A stretch of 64,000 nucleotides of DNA, from NCBI GenBank assembly GCA_963768775.1, contig CAVYIY010000005.1:186001-250000 (forward strand), in the 5' to 3' direction. The position numbers and the translations under genes are program-made. This stretch comes from FEN-33 sp963768775. Its GTDB lineage: Archaea > Thermoplasmatota > Thermoplasmata > Methanomassiliicoccales > UBA472. This document shows, one piece after another, positions 26,508-35,906 of this stretch (position 1 is its first letter; each line of letters starts with the position of its first letter). The notes beneath the pieces were generated by a model. That model was not told the DNA's origin. It did not search any database and saw only the letters and a list, made by a program, of their open reading frames with translations.

Positions 26508-27788
26508 ATGGCAGAGAAACCTCACTTGAACTTGGTGTTCATTGGTCATGTCGATCACGGAAAGTCAACTGCAGTTGGACGCTTGCTGAGCGACACTGGC
26601 ACCATCGAACCCTATCTGATTGAGAAATACAAAAAATTGGCAGAGGAGAAGGGCAAGGCTACCTTTGAATTCGCTTGGGTCATGGACTCTCTGAAGGAAG
26701 AGAGGGAACGCGGCGTCACTATCGATGTGTCCCATAAGCGGTTCAACAGCGACAAGTACTACTTCACAATCATTGATGCCCCGGGCCACCGTGACTTCGT
26801 GAAGAACATGATCACTGGTACCTCACAGGCAGATGCGGCCGTTCTGGTCGTCTCAGCTGTTGAGGGACCGCAGGCCCAGACCAAGGAGCATATCTTCCTG
26901 GCCAGGACCTTGGGCGTTACCCAGGTGATCGTTGCGATCAACAAGATCGACGCTACCAAGCCAGCCTATGACCAGAAGCGCTTCGATGAGGTCAAGGAAG
27001 AGGTCACCAAGCTCTTGAAAGGCGTCGGCTACAAGATGGAGAAGGTGCAGATCATCCCCCTGTCCGCGTATAAGGGAGACAATGCCGTCAAGCCATCGCC
27101 CAACCTGCCATGGTACAAGGGCCCGACACTGCTCCAGTCTCTTGATATGCTGGAGGTTCCGCCTCAGGCGACCAACCTACCGCTCAGGCTGCCAATCCAG
27201 GACGTCTACACCATCACCGGTATCGGAACCGTCCCGGTCGGAAGGGTCGAGTGCGGCATCTTAAAGCCGGACATGAAGGTCATCTTCATGCCGTCCAACA
27301 AGATCGGCGAAGTGAAGAGCATTGAGATGCACCACGAGCAGATGCTAATGGCCAAACCTGGTGACAACGTCGGCTTCAACGTTCGCGGCCTCGCCAAGAA
27401 CGACATCAAGCGCGGCGATGTGGCCGGACCGGTCGATAACCCGCCGATGGTGGCCAAGACCTTCACTGCCCAGATAATGGTCCTCAATCACCCGTCGGTG
27501 ATCACGGTTGGATACACACCTGTGTTCCACTGCCACACCGCACAGGTCGCATGCACCTTCATCGAGCTCCAGAAGAAGATGGACCCGAAGACGGGACAGG
27601 TCAAGGAAGAGAACCCACAGTTCCTGAAGGCAGGGGACGCGGCGATCGTGAAGATCCAGCCGACCAAGCCCCTGGTCATCGAGAAGGCAAAGGACTTCCC
27701 CCAGCTGGGAAGGTTCGCCATCCGTGACATGGGCCAGACCGTCGCGGCAGGCATGTGCATCGATGTCGAGAAGAGGGACATGACCTAA
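26508..27788 (+). CDS. tuf: Translation elongation factor EF-1 alpha
   Basis: A 426-aa GTPase delivering aminoacyl-tRNA to the ribosome. G1 GHVDHGKST, G2 RGVTID, G3 DAPGHRDFVKNMITG and G4 NKID are intact. Domain 2 has VYTITGIGTVPVGRVE and domain 3 ends GRFAIRDMGQTVAAGMCID. Normal length. It has its own TATA box and ribosome site. Confidence 0.98.
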   Translation: MAEKPHLNLVFIGHVDHGKSTAVGRLLSDTGTIEPYLIEKYKKLAEEKGKATFEFAWVMDSLKEERERGVTIDVSHKRFNSDKYYFTIIDAPGHRDFVKNMITGTSQADAAVLVVSAVEGPQAQTKEHIFLARTLGVTQVIVAINKIDATKPAYDQKRFDEVKEEVTKLLKGVGYKMEKVQIIPLSAYKGDNAVKPSPNLPWYKGPTLLQSLDMLEVPPQATNLPLRLPIQDVYTITGIGTVPVGRVECGILKPDMKVIFMPSNKIGEVKSIEMHHEQMLMAKPGDNVGFNVRGLAKNDIKRGDVAGPVDNPPMVAKTFTAQIMVLNHPSVITVGYTPVFHCHTAQVACTFIELQKKMDPKTGQVKEENPQFLKAGDAAIVKIQPTKPLVIEKAKDFPQLGRFAIRDMGQTVAAGMCIDVEKRDMT

Positions 27789-27825
27789 ACCACTTGATAA
27801 CTTCTTCATTTTTTGAGGCATCGAT

Positions 27826-28137
27826 ATGGCACAACGCGCACGGATTTCACTGAGCGGCACCGACCCGAAGAAGGTCGACAGTGTCTGCAGTCAGATCAAG
27901 TCTATCTCCCAGAGAACCGGAGTGGCCATTCGTGGTCCGATCCCCCTGCCCACCAAGAAGCTGAAGGTGCCCTGCAGGAAGAGCCCCGATGGCGAGGGCT
28001 CGGAGACCTGGGACCGATGGGAGATGAGGATACACAAGCGCCTCATCGATCTGGATGCCGACGAACGCGCCCTCAGGCAACTGATGCGCATACAGGTTCC
28101 CGATGGCGTGAATATCGAGATCGTGTTGCGCTCGTAG
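27826..28137 (+). CDS. rps10: Ribosomal protein uS10
   Basis: A 103-aa archaeal uS10. ARISLSGTDPKKVDSVCSQIK, RGPIPLPTKKL and RLIDLDADERALRQLMRIQVPDGVNIEI are diagnostic. Last gene of the str operon, 37 nt after tuf, the usual archaeal position. Confidence 0.97.
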   Translation: MAQRARISLSGTDPKKVDSVCSQIKSISQRTGVAIRGPIPLPTKKLKVPCRKSPDGEGSETWDRWEMRIHKRLIDLDADERALRQLMRIQVPDGVNIEIVLRS

Positions 28138-28282
28138 GCCAAACCTTCCTTCTCAAACCCCAACAAACCCAATCCAGCACTTCTGATTGCTTATCGTCTC
28201 ATGTCCGCAAGGGTCGCGCCGCCTCCGGTTTCTCGCTGCGCAAAGATAATTGCATGGCACAGTGTTCCAGCATGGGATCAGC

Positions 28283-29932
28283 ATGCGGAGCGACGCGGTC
28301 AAGAAAGGAATCGAGAAGGCCCCCAGCAGGAGCCTGCTGCGAGCGACTGGACTGGATGACGAGGAGATGTCCAAGCCGTTCATCGGCATTGCCAATTCAT
28401 GGAACAACATCATCCCCGGGCATCTGCACCTCAATGAACTGGTGGAAGAGGTCAAGCAAGGGATAACCGAAGCGGGCGGCAGGCCTTTCATCTTCGGCGT
28501 GCCAGGCATATGCGATGGCATCGCTATGGGGCATTCGGGGATGCGCTATTCGTTGGCATCCAGGGAGACGGTGTCGGATTGCGTCGAGCTCATGATCCAG
28601 GCGCATTGCTTGGACGGCTTCGTAGGTGTGACCAATTGCGACAAGATCACTCCTGGCATGCTGATGGCCGCCGGCAGGATGAACGTCCCCAGCATCATTC
28701 TGACAGGGGGACCGATGGAAGCAGGCCTGTCTTCTTCTGGCTCTCGGTTGGACTTGCAGAGCGTTTTCGAAGCGCTGGGTAGCTACGCGGCCGGCAAGGT
28801 CGACGAGAAGGCGGTCCGGGACATCGAGAGATGCGCCTGCCCAGGCGAGGGCGCCTGCGCCGGACTGTTCACCGCGAACTCCATGGCTTGCGTCACGGAG
28901 GCATTGGGCCTGAGCCTGGTCGGCTGCGGCACGAGCATGGCCAACAGCCGCAAGAAGCGAGTGATTGCGCGGAAAACCGGTAAAGCAATCGTCCAATTGG
29001 TAAAGAAGGACATCAAGCCCCGCGAGCTGGTGACAAAGGCGTCGTTCCTGAACGCGATCCGGGTAGATATGGCGATCGGCGGATCGACCAATACCGCTTT
29101 GCACATCCCGGCCATCGCCAAGGAATTCGATGTCGACATAGATCTAGAAATCTTCGATAAGATATCGCGAGAGGTTCCTCATCTCATAAGCATCAGACCC
29201 AGCGGACCATACGTAATGAGCGACTTCGAGAAGGCAGGCGGAGTGCCTGCGATATTGAAGAGGCTGAAGACCAAGATATCCGACGAGCGGACCGTCAGCG
29301 GAAAGACGCTGCATCGGATCGCGGATGAGGCCAAGGTAATGGACGATGAGGTCATTCGACCATTGGACAGACCATTCCACAAGGAAGGCGGGATAGCGGT
29401 CTTGTATGGTAATCTCGCTCCCAAAGGCAGCGTCGTGAAGCAAGCCGCAGTCAGCGAGAAGATGATGCGGTTCACAGGCAAAGCCAAAGTGTTCGATTCA
29501 GAGGATGGCGCCATGATAGCGATCAGGGGAAAGAAGGTCGTCTCAGGGGATGTTGTGGTCATCCGCTACGAAGGTCCGATGGGAGGGCCAGGCATGCCGG
29601 AGATGCTTTCTCCCACGAGCCTGATCGCAGGCATGGGCCTGTCGGATTCGGTGGCATTGATAACTGATGGCCGGTTCTCTGGGGCGACGAGAGGTCCCTG
29701 CATCGGCCATATCTCACCGGAGGCATTCGTGAAAGGGCCGATTTCCGCTGTGAGGAACGGTGACAAGATCCGCATCGATATTCCGGGGAGGAAGATCGAG
29801 CTCCTGGTCTCGCAGAAGGAATTGAAAGGCCGCCTTGATAAGGTCAAGGTCGTCGACAAGCATCCATCAGGAATGCTGCTCAAGTATCGGAAGCTGGTCA
29901 GCCAATCCTCAGAGGGAGCGATCTGCCGTTGA
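28283..29932 (+). CDS. ilvD: Dihydroxy-acid dehydratase
   Basis: A 549-aa enzyme that dehydrates 2,3-dihydroxy-isovalerate and its isoleucine-pathway analogue in branched-chain amino-acid synthesis. Fe-S and metal cysteines are in GVTNCDKITPGM and CACPGEGACAGLFTANSM; FSGATRGPCIGH and GPMGGPGMPEML belong to the C-terminal domain. I start at ATG 28283 (MRSDAVKKG), the family's usual start; an upstream frame to 28250 has no support. Monocistronic, with no other ilv gene in the window. Confidence 0.95.
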   Translation: MRSDAVKKGIEKAPSRSLLRATGLDDEEMSKPFIGIANSWNNIIPGHLHLNELVEEVKQGITEAGGRPFIFGVPGICDGIAMGHSGMRYSLASRETVSDCVELMIQAHCLDGFVGVTNCDKITPGMLMAAGRMNVPSIILTGGPMEAGLSSSGSRLDLQSVFEALGSYAAGKVDEKAVRDIERCACPGEGACAGLFTANSMACVTEALGLSLVGCGTSMANSRKKRVIARKTGKAIVQLVKKDIKPRELVTKASFLNAIRVDMAIGGSTNTALHIPAIAKEFDVDIDLEIFDKISREVPHLISIRPSGPYVMSDFEKAGGVPAILKRLKTKISDERTVSGKTLHRIADEAKVMDDEVIRPLDRPFHKEGGIAVLYGNLAPKGSVVKQAAVSEKMMRFTGKAKVFDSEDGAMIAIRGKKVVSGDVVVIRYEGPMGGPGMPEMLSPTSLIAGMGLSDSVALITDGRFSGATRGPCIGHISPEAFVKGPISAVRNGDKIRIDIPGRKIELLVSQKELKGRLDKVKVVDKHPSGMLLKYRKLVSQSSEGAICR

Positions 29933-30053
29933 AGCTGGGATGTTAACCAAGGCCCGACATCGAAACCGAAGAAGAATGGGTTGGCTAGATTCAGCACATC
30001 GAGCGCTTGCCACGAAACCTATTTAATCGGCTGGGCGTTACAAGCACACCAGT

Positions 30054-30127
30054 GGGCCGGTAGATCAGCCCGGAAGATCGCCTGCTTTGCAAGCAGGAAG
30101 TCCGGGGTTCAAATCCCCGCCGGTCCA
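30054..30127 (+). tRNA. tRNA-Ala(UGC), integration target
   Basis: Acceptor GGGCCGG pairs with CCGGTCC, discriminator A. The anticodon stem CCTGC/GCAGG encloses TTTGCAA with anticodon TGC. The T arm is CGGGG-TTCAAAT-CCCCG. No intron, CCA not encoded. Promoter CGAAACCTATTTAAT at about 30013-30027. Its last 14 nt plus two bases are the left attachment site of the 14.5-kb element that follows. Confidence 0.95.
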
Positions 30128-30129
30128 CC
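30114..30129 (+). other. attL (tRNA-Ala 3' end)
   Basis: TCCCCGCCGGTCCACC, shared exactly with 44657-44672. It reconstitutes the intact tRNA-Ala on the left side of the element. Confidence 0.88.
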
Positions 30130-30144
30130 TTCTTCCTATCTGGC

Positions 30145-31221
30145 TCATGCGTCAATAACCACCTTTTTTGACATATCGATCGGATTCTTCATCCAGGCGT
30201 CGCGGAGTTGTTTGCTGACCGATTCGTGCTCGATCTCTGCATAGAACCGCTGCGTCGTTGTTAGGCTCGTATGCCTCAGCTGCCGACTTACTGCAGGAAG
30301 CAGGGAGAGGTCTTCATTGACGGTCATCGAGGCGCAGGTCGAGCGGAAGTCCTTCAAACGGAAGGAGACGCCGGAGATCTCTTCCACTTCGCCCTTGATG
30401 ACCCTGAACGAGTTTGCTGAGAAGAACTCGTCCCTGCCCCTCCAAGTGTTGGGGAACAGGGCAGAGGCCTTCTCGATGCCGATCTCGTTCAGATGCTCCT
30501 CTCTTTCGTTGAGATAGCGCATGAGGAGCGGGACCACTTCGGCCCTGACGATATCGACCTCCTCCTGAGCTCCCCACGATCCTTCGCCCTTCGGATGTCG
30601 TACGAAGAACCTCATCCTCGATAGCTTGAGGTCTTCGACATGGGCAAGGCGGAACTCCTTCGGCCTCAGCATGCAGCCCATCGCCAATGCCGTCATGCCC
30701 CGCGCTACCGCCCCGTGCCATCCTTCCATCCCGCCCACTGTCGCGAAGATAGTCTCGAGGTCATCCTTTGGGATGACCCTGATCTTGCGATGTGCCTTCT
30801 TCGGAAGGTCGCATCCTCTTCGCTCCATGTCCAGGAAAGCATAGTTGCCGCAGAAGGCGAAGAACCCCTTGAGGTACTGGATATGCTTCAGCTGGGTCTC
30901 CCCATTGAGTCCTTTCCTTCTCATCCAAGCAAGGAATTGCCGTACCTCCGGCTCGGTGATGTGTCGAGGATCCGACGTGCTGATCAGCCCGTTGGTCTTG
31001 AGGTCCTCTAACACATCCCCGATGTACCGGAGCTTCCGTTCTTCTTCCCTGTATGTGCTGTCGGCCACTATGCCCACCCGTGTCCCCATGTAATAGGGGA
31101 TAAGCGCGTGGCAAGGCCGCGCCCCTAGGTGCAGCCTTGCCACCTCCTTGTCGTCGCTGAGGCTCCGCGCCAATCGCTTGCGCGTTCGCGATCGCCTCCG
31201 GGATGAGCATCGGCGGGACAT
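30145..31221 (-). CDS. Tyrosine recombinase (integrase)
   Basis: A 358-aa site-specific recombinase. The N-terminal core-binding domain spans about residues 55-145 (YREEERKLRYIGDVLEDL, EPEVRQFLAWMRRKGL). The catalytic domain has Arg I in GCMLRPKEFRLAHVEDL, a Lys in RHPKGEGS, Arg II in LKDFRSTCASM (with Lys where box II often has His), His in LRHTSLTTTQRFY and the nucleophilic Tyr in RFYAEI. It is encoded next to its target tRNA. It starts 12 nt after the helicase stop with a GAGG site; the first 45 residues are Arg-rich and an internal start at 31089 is possible. Confidence 0.92.
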   Translation of the reverse strand: MSRRCSSRRRSRTRKRLARSLSDDKEVARLHLGARPCHALIPYYMGTRVGIVADSTYREEERKLRYIGDVLEDLKTNGLISTSDPRHITEPEVRQFLAWMRRKGLNGETQLKHIQYLKGFFAFCGNYAFLDMERRGCDLPKKAHRKIRVIPKDDLETIFATVGGMEGWHGAVARGMTALAMGCMLRPKEFRLAHVEDLKLSRMRFFVRHPKGEGSWGAQEEVDIVRAEVVPLLMRYLNEREEHLNEIGIEKASALFPNTWRGRDEFFSANSFRVIKGEVEEISGVSFRLKDFRSTCASMTVNEDLSLLPAVSRQLRHTSLTTTQRFYAEIEHESVSKQLRDAWMKNPIDMSKKVVIDA

Positions 31222-31232
31222 TTCTTAAGTCC

Positions 31233-32552
31233 TCACTTGGTCAAAAGTCGGTCTACGATCGCCGCTATGCCCGATTCTCTCATTTCTGTGAATGACTTTA
31301 AACTTCGTTCGATTTGCTGCTTGACCGTCTTTGCCAGCAATTCGCGGTTCGCGAAATTCGTGTCTAAAATAAACGTTTTAGAATTGTTTAGACTTAACGG
31401 CGTGTACTCGAAGGTTCGTGTCTCTAGGCCCGACATGTAGTCGGTGCGCTTTCGCGATGTAAGCAGGTTCTTCTTCTCAAGATCATGCGCGTAGACGTAG
31501 CAAGATTCGGCACTCATCGCCTCTCCCCATTTCTTCTCTGTCCGGGCGGAGAGCTCCACCTTCGTGAGCCATTCTTCCGGCTCGAACAGCTTCAAGAACC
31601 TCGTCAGATACTCCGGGGTGCTGGTCCGCTGCGCCTCCTCGTTCGCCTCGTAAATGGCCATCCCCGCCCGGATGTCGGCCATGGATGTCAGCACCAGAAG
31701 CGTCTCGTCGTCCTCGAATGTCGTGCTTTGGAACCGGTTGGCGTAGGCGATCGCAGATATGAGCGCGTCCAACATCGGGCGGCGATTCCTGCGCCCGTGC
31801 TCCGTCTCGCAGATGTGCCTACCGAATGGATTCAAGACCAGCGGACGCTTGGGCTGGAGGTTGTCCAGGTCCATTATCTTCTTGATGATATGACGCGCTG
31901 CTGACACCGCCGGCGATTCATCACATCGTCGGCCGAAGGTCGATTGCTCCTGTTGCATCGTCTCGATCGCGTAGCCTTGCTCGTCCGTGTTCTCGTGATT
32001 CACCTTGAAGAAGCGGTTATGCAGTTGGTTGCCAGCATCCTCGACCAGCTCGTAGGTGTTCGTCCATACCACCGGCAGCCCCTCGATCGTCATCTCCCGG
32101 TACTTCTGATCCTCCACGGTCTTCAGGGTGAGCCGCTTCCGGTCGTTGGTGGTGGCCTTCTTGACGAACTGCCGTAACATTTCGCTCATGTCGTTGAGCT
32201 CGTCAATCATCACAATGCGGCCATCGTATAGGCGCGGGTTCCGCTTCTCGCGGATCTCATAATACATCGCTTTTGGTGAGATCTCGGTGATGTCCTCGAA
32301 TATGCTCGGAAACAGCACCATGCCCGTCTGCGTCTCCAGGAACGTCTTTCCGTGCTGCGATTCAGCCATCGTGAGCATGTGGAGCTTGGTGGGCAGTCTC
32401 GCGCTTATTCCCGAATATAGAAGCGAGTCCTTGACGTTCCTCTCCCCGGCCACGTTCTCATTAATAGCGTTGTCGACGTACTGCTTCCAGGTGCCACTCA
32501 CAAGCGACTCGTCGGCTAGCTTGAGAATGTCACCCATCGTCTCGGGAAGGTC
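31233..32552 (-). CDS. AAA+ ATPase / replication helicase-like protein
   Basis: A 439-aa protein with a P-loop variant MAESQHGKTFLE, a Walker B GRIVMIDELND, and a sensor-1-like GLPVVWTNTYEL, followed by a helical region and a winged-helix-like C-terminus (WLTKVELSARTEKKWGEAMSAES). This resembles the helicase halves of archaeal plasmid and virus replication proteins; the exact family is not certain. I start at ATG 32552 (MDLPETMGDIL), which begins 4 nt after the ribbon-helix-helix gene's last codon, rather than 32675 inside that gene. Perfect inverted repeat TCTAAAA-TAAACG-TTTTAGA lies within the 3' part at about 31362-31381. Confidence 0.75.
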   Translation of the reverse strand, partial: DLPETMGDILKLADESLVSGTWKQYVDNAINENVAGERNVKDSLLYSGISARLPTKLHMLTMAESQHGKTFLETQTGMVLFPSIFEDITEISPKAMYYEIREKRNPRLYDGRIVMIDELNDMSEMLRQFVKKATTNDRKRLTLKTVEDQKYREMTIEGLPVVWTNTYELVEDAGNQLHNRFFKVNHENTDEQGYAIETMQQEQSTFGRRCDESPAVSAARHIIKKIMDLDNLQPKRPLVLNPFGRHICETEHGRRNRRPMLDALISAIAYANRFQSTTFEDDETLLVLTSMADIRAGMAIYEANEEAQRTSTPEYLTRFLKLFEPEEWLTKVELSARTEKKWGEAMSAESCYVYAHDLEKKNLLTSRKRTDYMSGLETRTFEYTPLSLNNSKTFILDTNFANRELLAKTVKQQIERSLKSFTEMRESGIAAIVDRLLTK

Positions 32553-32556
32553 CATC

Positions 32557-32730
32557 TCAGTGATCACCGCACTTACCTGAGCGGAGTGGCGTCTCGAGTT
32601 CTTCGAGATGGTCTCTGACAGCGGCCTCAATGAAAGCTGAGCGCGAAACGGCTCCACAGTTGGTTTGGCGCTCACTATCGATCGTGTCCAAAAGCTCTTT
32701 TTTTATCGAAATCGCGATTCGCGTTTTCAT
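32557..32730 (-). CDS. Ribbon-helix-helix (CopG/Arc-type) regulator
   Basis: A 57-aa protein, MKTRIAISIKKELLDTIDSERQ, then SRSAFIEAAVRDHLEELE: one strand followed by two helices, the RHH DNA-binding fold. Strand residues KTRIAIS would contact the major groove as a dimer. It is followed within 4 nt by the helicase-like gene and is divergent from the 32829 gene; an inverted repeat lies between. Probable autoregulator or copy-control protein of the element. Confidence 0.75.
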   Translation of the reverse strand: MKTRIAISIKKELLDTIDSERQTNCGAVSRSAFIEAAVRDHLEELETPLRSGKCGDH

Positions 32731-32773
32731 CGCAAAGGACATTAGTATTAAGGATAATATCTTTGAACAAACA

Positions 32774-32794
32774 TACACTTCAAAGAAATGTGTA
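32774..32794. promoter_or_regulatory. Putative operator between divergent element genes
   Basis: TACAC-N11-GTGTA in the 98-nt divergent intergenic region of the RHH gene and the 32829 gene. Its place and two-fold symmetry suit a dimeric RHH regulator. Confidence 0.4.
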
Positions 32795-32828
32795 GGCAAG
32801 TTCAATTGTGGGAGGAGTGGAGGCTTGA

Positions 32829-33770
32829 GTGAAAGGAACGAATATCGGATGGAAAGAGGCAAAGAAATGGAATCTCCCAATAGGATGGTTATTGGAAGCT
32901 CAGGAATTGAAAACGAAAGACCTATTCGAGCACAATAGAAAGGCATTCAACGAACAATACATTGCGTATCGGCTCGAGATCAATAAGTTGTTTGGACTGG
33001 GCTCGATAATTAGGGATCCAAGATTCCAGGATTATGACAAGATTGTTAAGAGTGAAAGGGCTAAGGCAAACGGCCGAGAGTTGGTACGTATTCTAGTCGA
33101 TGAGGCATCAAAGCCACCCTCAGCATACGAGGAAAGTCGTAAAGGACGAGGTTCTCCTCATACTACGCTCGAAGCCCGAAGGCTCTGGCTCCAGGAATTC
33201 ATCCCGAGAGCACATGTTCGTAGATTGCTAGTCGTCCCAAAGAATTGGAAGCCAGATCCAGAAGACCTGAAAGCCTTTAAAAAGAGGGAGGATTACATTG
33301 TTGCACTCAAAAAGATCGAATCAGGGGCTTTTGAGAATGACGAGAAGCGCCGAAACGCAATTGAAGGATTCCAAATAAGGTATGCTCTAGCTCGCGTCGA
33401 GAACCTCAAATTCATCTTCAAATATGACCGCGAATTCGACCGAGTGATCGAAAAGCTGATTGAAGTCAGGATCATCGAGCGCAAAATGCCCAAAGATAGG
33501 AAGTTAAGTGGATTCACGTTCTATCGAGTGATTCCTCGCTCGCAAGAACAAGGTTCCACTGAATTTAGAAATCGACCATTGACTGAGCACGAACTCAAGG
33601 AAAATGTGCGAGTCACGTTAGCGAAGGAAGCCCTTTATTGGGCTGGCCTGGACGATTCGAATCATTATCAGATCTTGAAAATGGACAAATCCATCCTCAA
33701 GAGATTGCAGGATCACATCAAGCATCGTCTGGCCGAAATATTTGAGGTTAGCGAGTCAGAGATTGATTGA
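32829..33770 (+). CDS. Orphan element protein, 313 aa, highly charged
   Basis: A soluble, Lys/Glu/Arg-rich, mostly helical protein with no recognised domain. It starts at GTG 32829 after a strong GGAGGAGTGGAGG ribosome site. Segments such as ARVENLKFIFKYDREFDRVIEKLIEVRIIERKMPKDRKLSGFTFYRVI look like a winged-helix-type strand hairpin. It is transcribed away from the RHH-helicase-integrase operon. A DNA-binding or replication role is possible; nothing in the sequence proves it. Confidence 0.75.
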   Translation: MKGTNIGWKEAKKWNLPIGWLLEAQELKTKDLFEHNRKAFNEQYIAYRLEINKLFGLGSIIRDPRFQDYDKIVKSERAKANGRELVRILVDEASKPPSAYEESRKGRGSPHTTLEARRLWLQEFIPRAHVRRLLVVPKNWKPDPEDLKAFKKREDYIVALKKIESGAFENDEKRRNAIEGFQIRYALARVENLKFIFKYDREFDRVIEKLIEVRIIERKMPKDRKLSGFTFYRVIPRSQEQGSTEFRNRPLTEHELKENVRVTLAKEALYWAGLDDSNHYQILKMDKSILKRLQDHIKHRLAEIFEVSESEID

Positions 33771-33799
33771 GTGAGTGATTATTAGACGGCATATAATCT

Positions 33800-33815
33800 G
33801 ACGAGCCGGCTCGTC
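33800..33815. repeat. Perfect 16-bp palindrome
   Basis: GACGAGCCGGCTCGTC is fully self-complementary, in the 33771-34005 gap after the 32829 gene. It could be a terminator stem, a dimer-binding site or a resolution site. There is no T-run directly after it. Confidence 0.65.
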
Positions 33816-34005
33816 GCTACATCAGGTGAGGCGATGGGATTATTCCATGCCTCTTGCCTATATGATCGATAATTATGAATGAACGCCAGTTAGCTGATAT
33901 CCGCCAGGGGTCCGAATCGGTCACTCGATGATCATTGCGGAATCCTCGCATAGTGTACTACACGAGTTGAGCTCAATGTCGGAAGGTTGAAAGGCATTGC
34001 CGCTG

Positions 34006-34452
34006 ATGATGTCGAGGAAGGACATGGTTGTCGGCGAGGACATCCTGATTGATAGGCTGCTGGGTGCGCTGGCCGCTTGGTATGGCAGAAAAAAGGACCA
34101 GAAGGAAGCGGCACGAAAGACCCTAGTGGACCTTCGAATCGCGGTCAAACAGATCAAACTCCACATGGACCTATCGAGATTGCCGGGGGATGGAATTAAT
34201 TACGGCAAACTGAAACCTTTATTGCCGGGGGATGTCGAATATCTATTCAAGGCAATCGAGACACATAAGGACGACCTTGACTTGGATCTCACGAGCGCCT
34301 TATTCGCCTTCCAAGAATTTCTTGTCCATTTTGTCCAGAAGACGAACCTCATGGGCATCGGCAATAACCTATCCACGGATGAGAAGTTAATTGAATCAGT
34401 GGCAATTAAGCTAGATGAGAAAATCTCGGATCTGCTGAAAGATCTAGGTTAG
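34006..34452 (+). CDS. Orphan element protein, about 148 aa, helical
   Basis: A soluble helical protein without recognised domain. Contains DILIDRLLGALAAWYGRKKDQKEAARKTLVDL and LDLDLTSALFAFQEFLVHFVQKTNL. The start is uncertain among TTG 33997, ATG 34006 and ATG 34009; GGAAGG lies upstream. It precedes a broken membrane-protein gene. Confidence 0.6.
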   Translation: MMSRKDMVVGEDILIDRLLGALAAWYGRKKDQKEAARKTLVDLRIAVKQIKLHMDLSRLPGDGINYGKLKPLLPGDVEYLFKAIETHKDDLDLDLTSALFAFQEFLVHFVQKTNLMGIGNNLSTDEKLIESVAIKLDEKISDLLKDLG

Positions 34453-34515
34453 AAGAGTCGGATCGAAACAATCAATTTATTAATTTGCACGCGATTATTG
34501 AATCCAGCTGAAAAG

Positions 34516-35092
34516 ATGGTTAAGCCTACAGATTTTGATTATTACTGCAAGTTAGTGGATATTTGGAGCCATCAGGACGAGTCTTTCTGGGCATCATATA
34601 ACATTTTTCTAGTTATGCAAGGTATTCTTTTTATTGCCATCTTCCAAGCCAAGAGCATCGCATCGTTTGGGCAGAATCCTTACGAGTCTTATTGCGGTAG
34701 TTGGATTCCTCATTACGTTGGCTTGGCTCTTCACTGGCAATAGAAGAAAACTTGCAATCCGACTAACTAGTCGCCAGGCTCGATACCTGGAGAAGAAAAT
34801 ATTTTCGGAAGAACTTCAATGGGAGAATGGAATACCGAAAGGTAGGGTTGAGGATTATTTTCCCATGTTCTTCAGCGGAAACAGAGCGGTGATGGCTAGC
34901 GCTGATTTCACCCTTGAACCTCATGAAGAGAAAATCAAGGAGCACTTCTCATCCACAAAGACTAAGCCAAAAACAATATCTGGGAAAATAGACCAGCACT
35001 TTTCCCATAATAGTGAATCAAACGTTATGACGGTATGGGTCCCGTTTCTCTTTTTGTTCGCTTGGGCAATCCTCTTTCTTTGGCAGCTTTAG
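34516..35092 (+). pseudogene. Membrane protein gene with internal frameshift
   Basis: The first frame from ATG 34516 (MVKPTDFDYYCKLVDIWSHQDESFWASYNIFLVMQ...) gives a first TM helix, then stops shortly. The second frame, overlapping from 34634, supplies the second TM helix (TSLIAVVGFLITLAWLF), a soluble loop and a third helix near the C-terminus. Together they make one protein of about 190 aa in which the helices are spaced as in small archaeal two- or three-helix proteins. The shift lies at about 34665-34700. Error or decay cannot be told apart. No family assigned. Confidence 0.6.
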
Positions 35093-35139
35093 CACTGTTG
35101 AAAATCGTCCTTGCTGATAAGCGACGTCGACGATCGCCG

Positions 35140-35874
35140 TTATGGTCGAAAGTGCTTCTTGCTCCTAATTAGAGGTTCCTCACTCCGCGATTTCCTCTTT
35201 CTCAATGGTGCGATGAAAGTCAAATACGATATCGACATTTCGATGGCAGCGATGAATAGCAGGATTTCGGTGACCACGAAGTTCAGAGATACCAGGTCAT
35301 TCTGATTCCTGAACGTGCTCGATTGGACTGAGACACTGGAAATGAATGGCTGGGTATAATTCTTGCCGGTGTCAAGATCCTGAACCTTCAAATACAATGG
35401 CCTATCCCCCGCAACATGGTAATTGACCCAGATGTTATCGATCCACATTCCAGACTGTGCATCTCTATTCAGTTGCATGAAGCCAAATTGATTAATGTCA
35501 GACACGCTAGGCCCGTAGTAGGCTCCATCAGCGAAGATCTCAACGGTGTAGTTACCCGCTGTGACGATTTGCCCCGAACTCCTATCTATCTCTATCAGGA
35601 TGATTGCTTCATTTGTGTCTCCAACGACGATATCGGGGCCTGCGTTCTCAAAGATAAATTTCGCCTCCATCGTTCCTGTTGGCAATTTGAGTTCACCTAA
35701 TGCTGGTTGGGGACCAGGACTCTTGGCCTCGAAATTGAGTTGCAGAAGATTATAGCCAATTGCGCCAAGAAGTATGATCCCAATTAGAAAGGGGATAAAG
35801 CCAGCCCACCACAAGATCCTTTTCTTTCGTCCAGGCCTTCCTAAGAAGTATCTCAAACGGCCAAAGGCTTCCAT
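35140..35874 (-). CDS. Membrane-anchored protein with extracytoplasmic domain
   Basis: A 244-aa protein: N-terminal basic segment (GRPGRKKRILWWAGF), first TM helix about residues 22-45, an extracellular strand-rich domain of about 145 residues (DIVVGDTNEAIILIEIDR, NYTVEIFADGAYYG), a second TM helix near 205-225 and a basic tail. The domain looks like a sandwich fold of the surface-protein type. Function unknown. ATG 35874 is 14 nt after GAGG; GTG at 35886 is the alternative. It belongs to a minus-strand set with 35907, 36343 and 36536. Confidence 0.7.
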   Translation of the reverse strand: MEAFGRLRYFLGRPGRKKRILWWAGFIPFLIGIILLGAIGYNLLQLNFEAKSPGPQPALGELKLPTGTMEAKFIFENAGPDIVVGDTNEAIILIEIDRSSGQIVTAGNYTVEIFADGAYYGPSVSDINQFGFMQLNRDAQSGMWIDNIWVNYHVAGDRPLYLKVQDLDTGKNYTQPFISSVSVQSSTFRNQNDLVSLNFVVTEILLFIAAIEMSISYLTFIAPLRKRKSRSEEPLIRSKKHFRP

Positions 35875-35906
35875 ATCATCAATCACTTCCTCGAGCGCTG
35901 CTGCTT

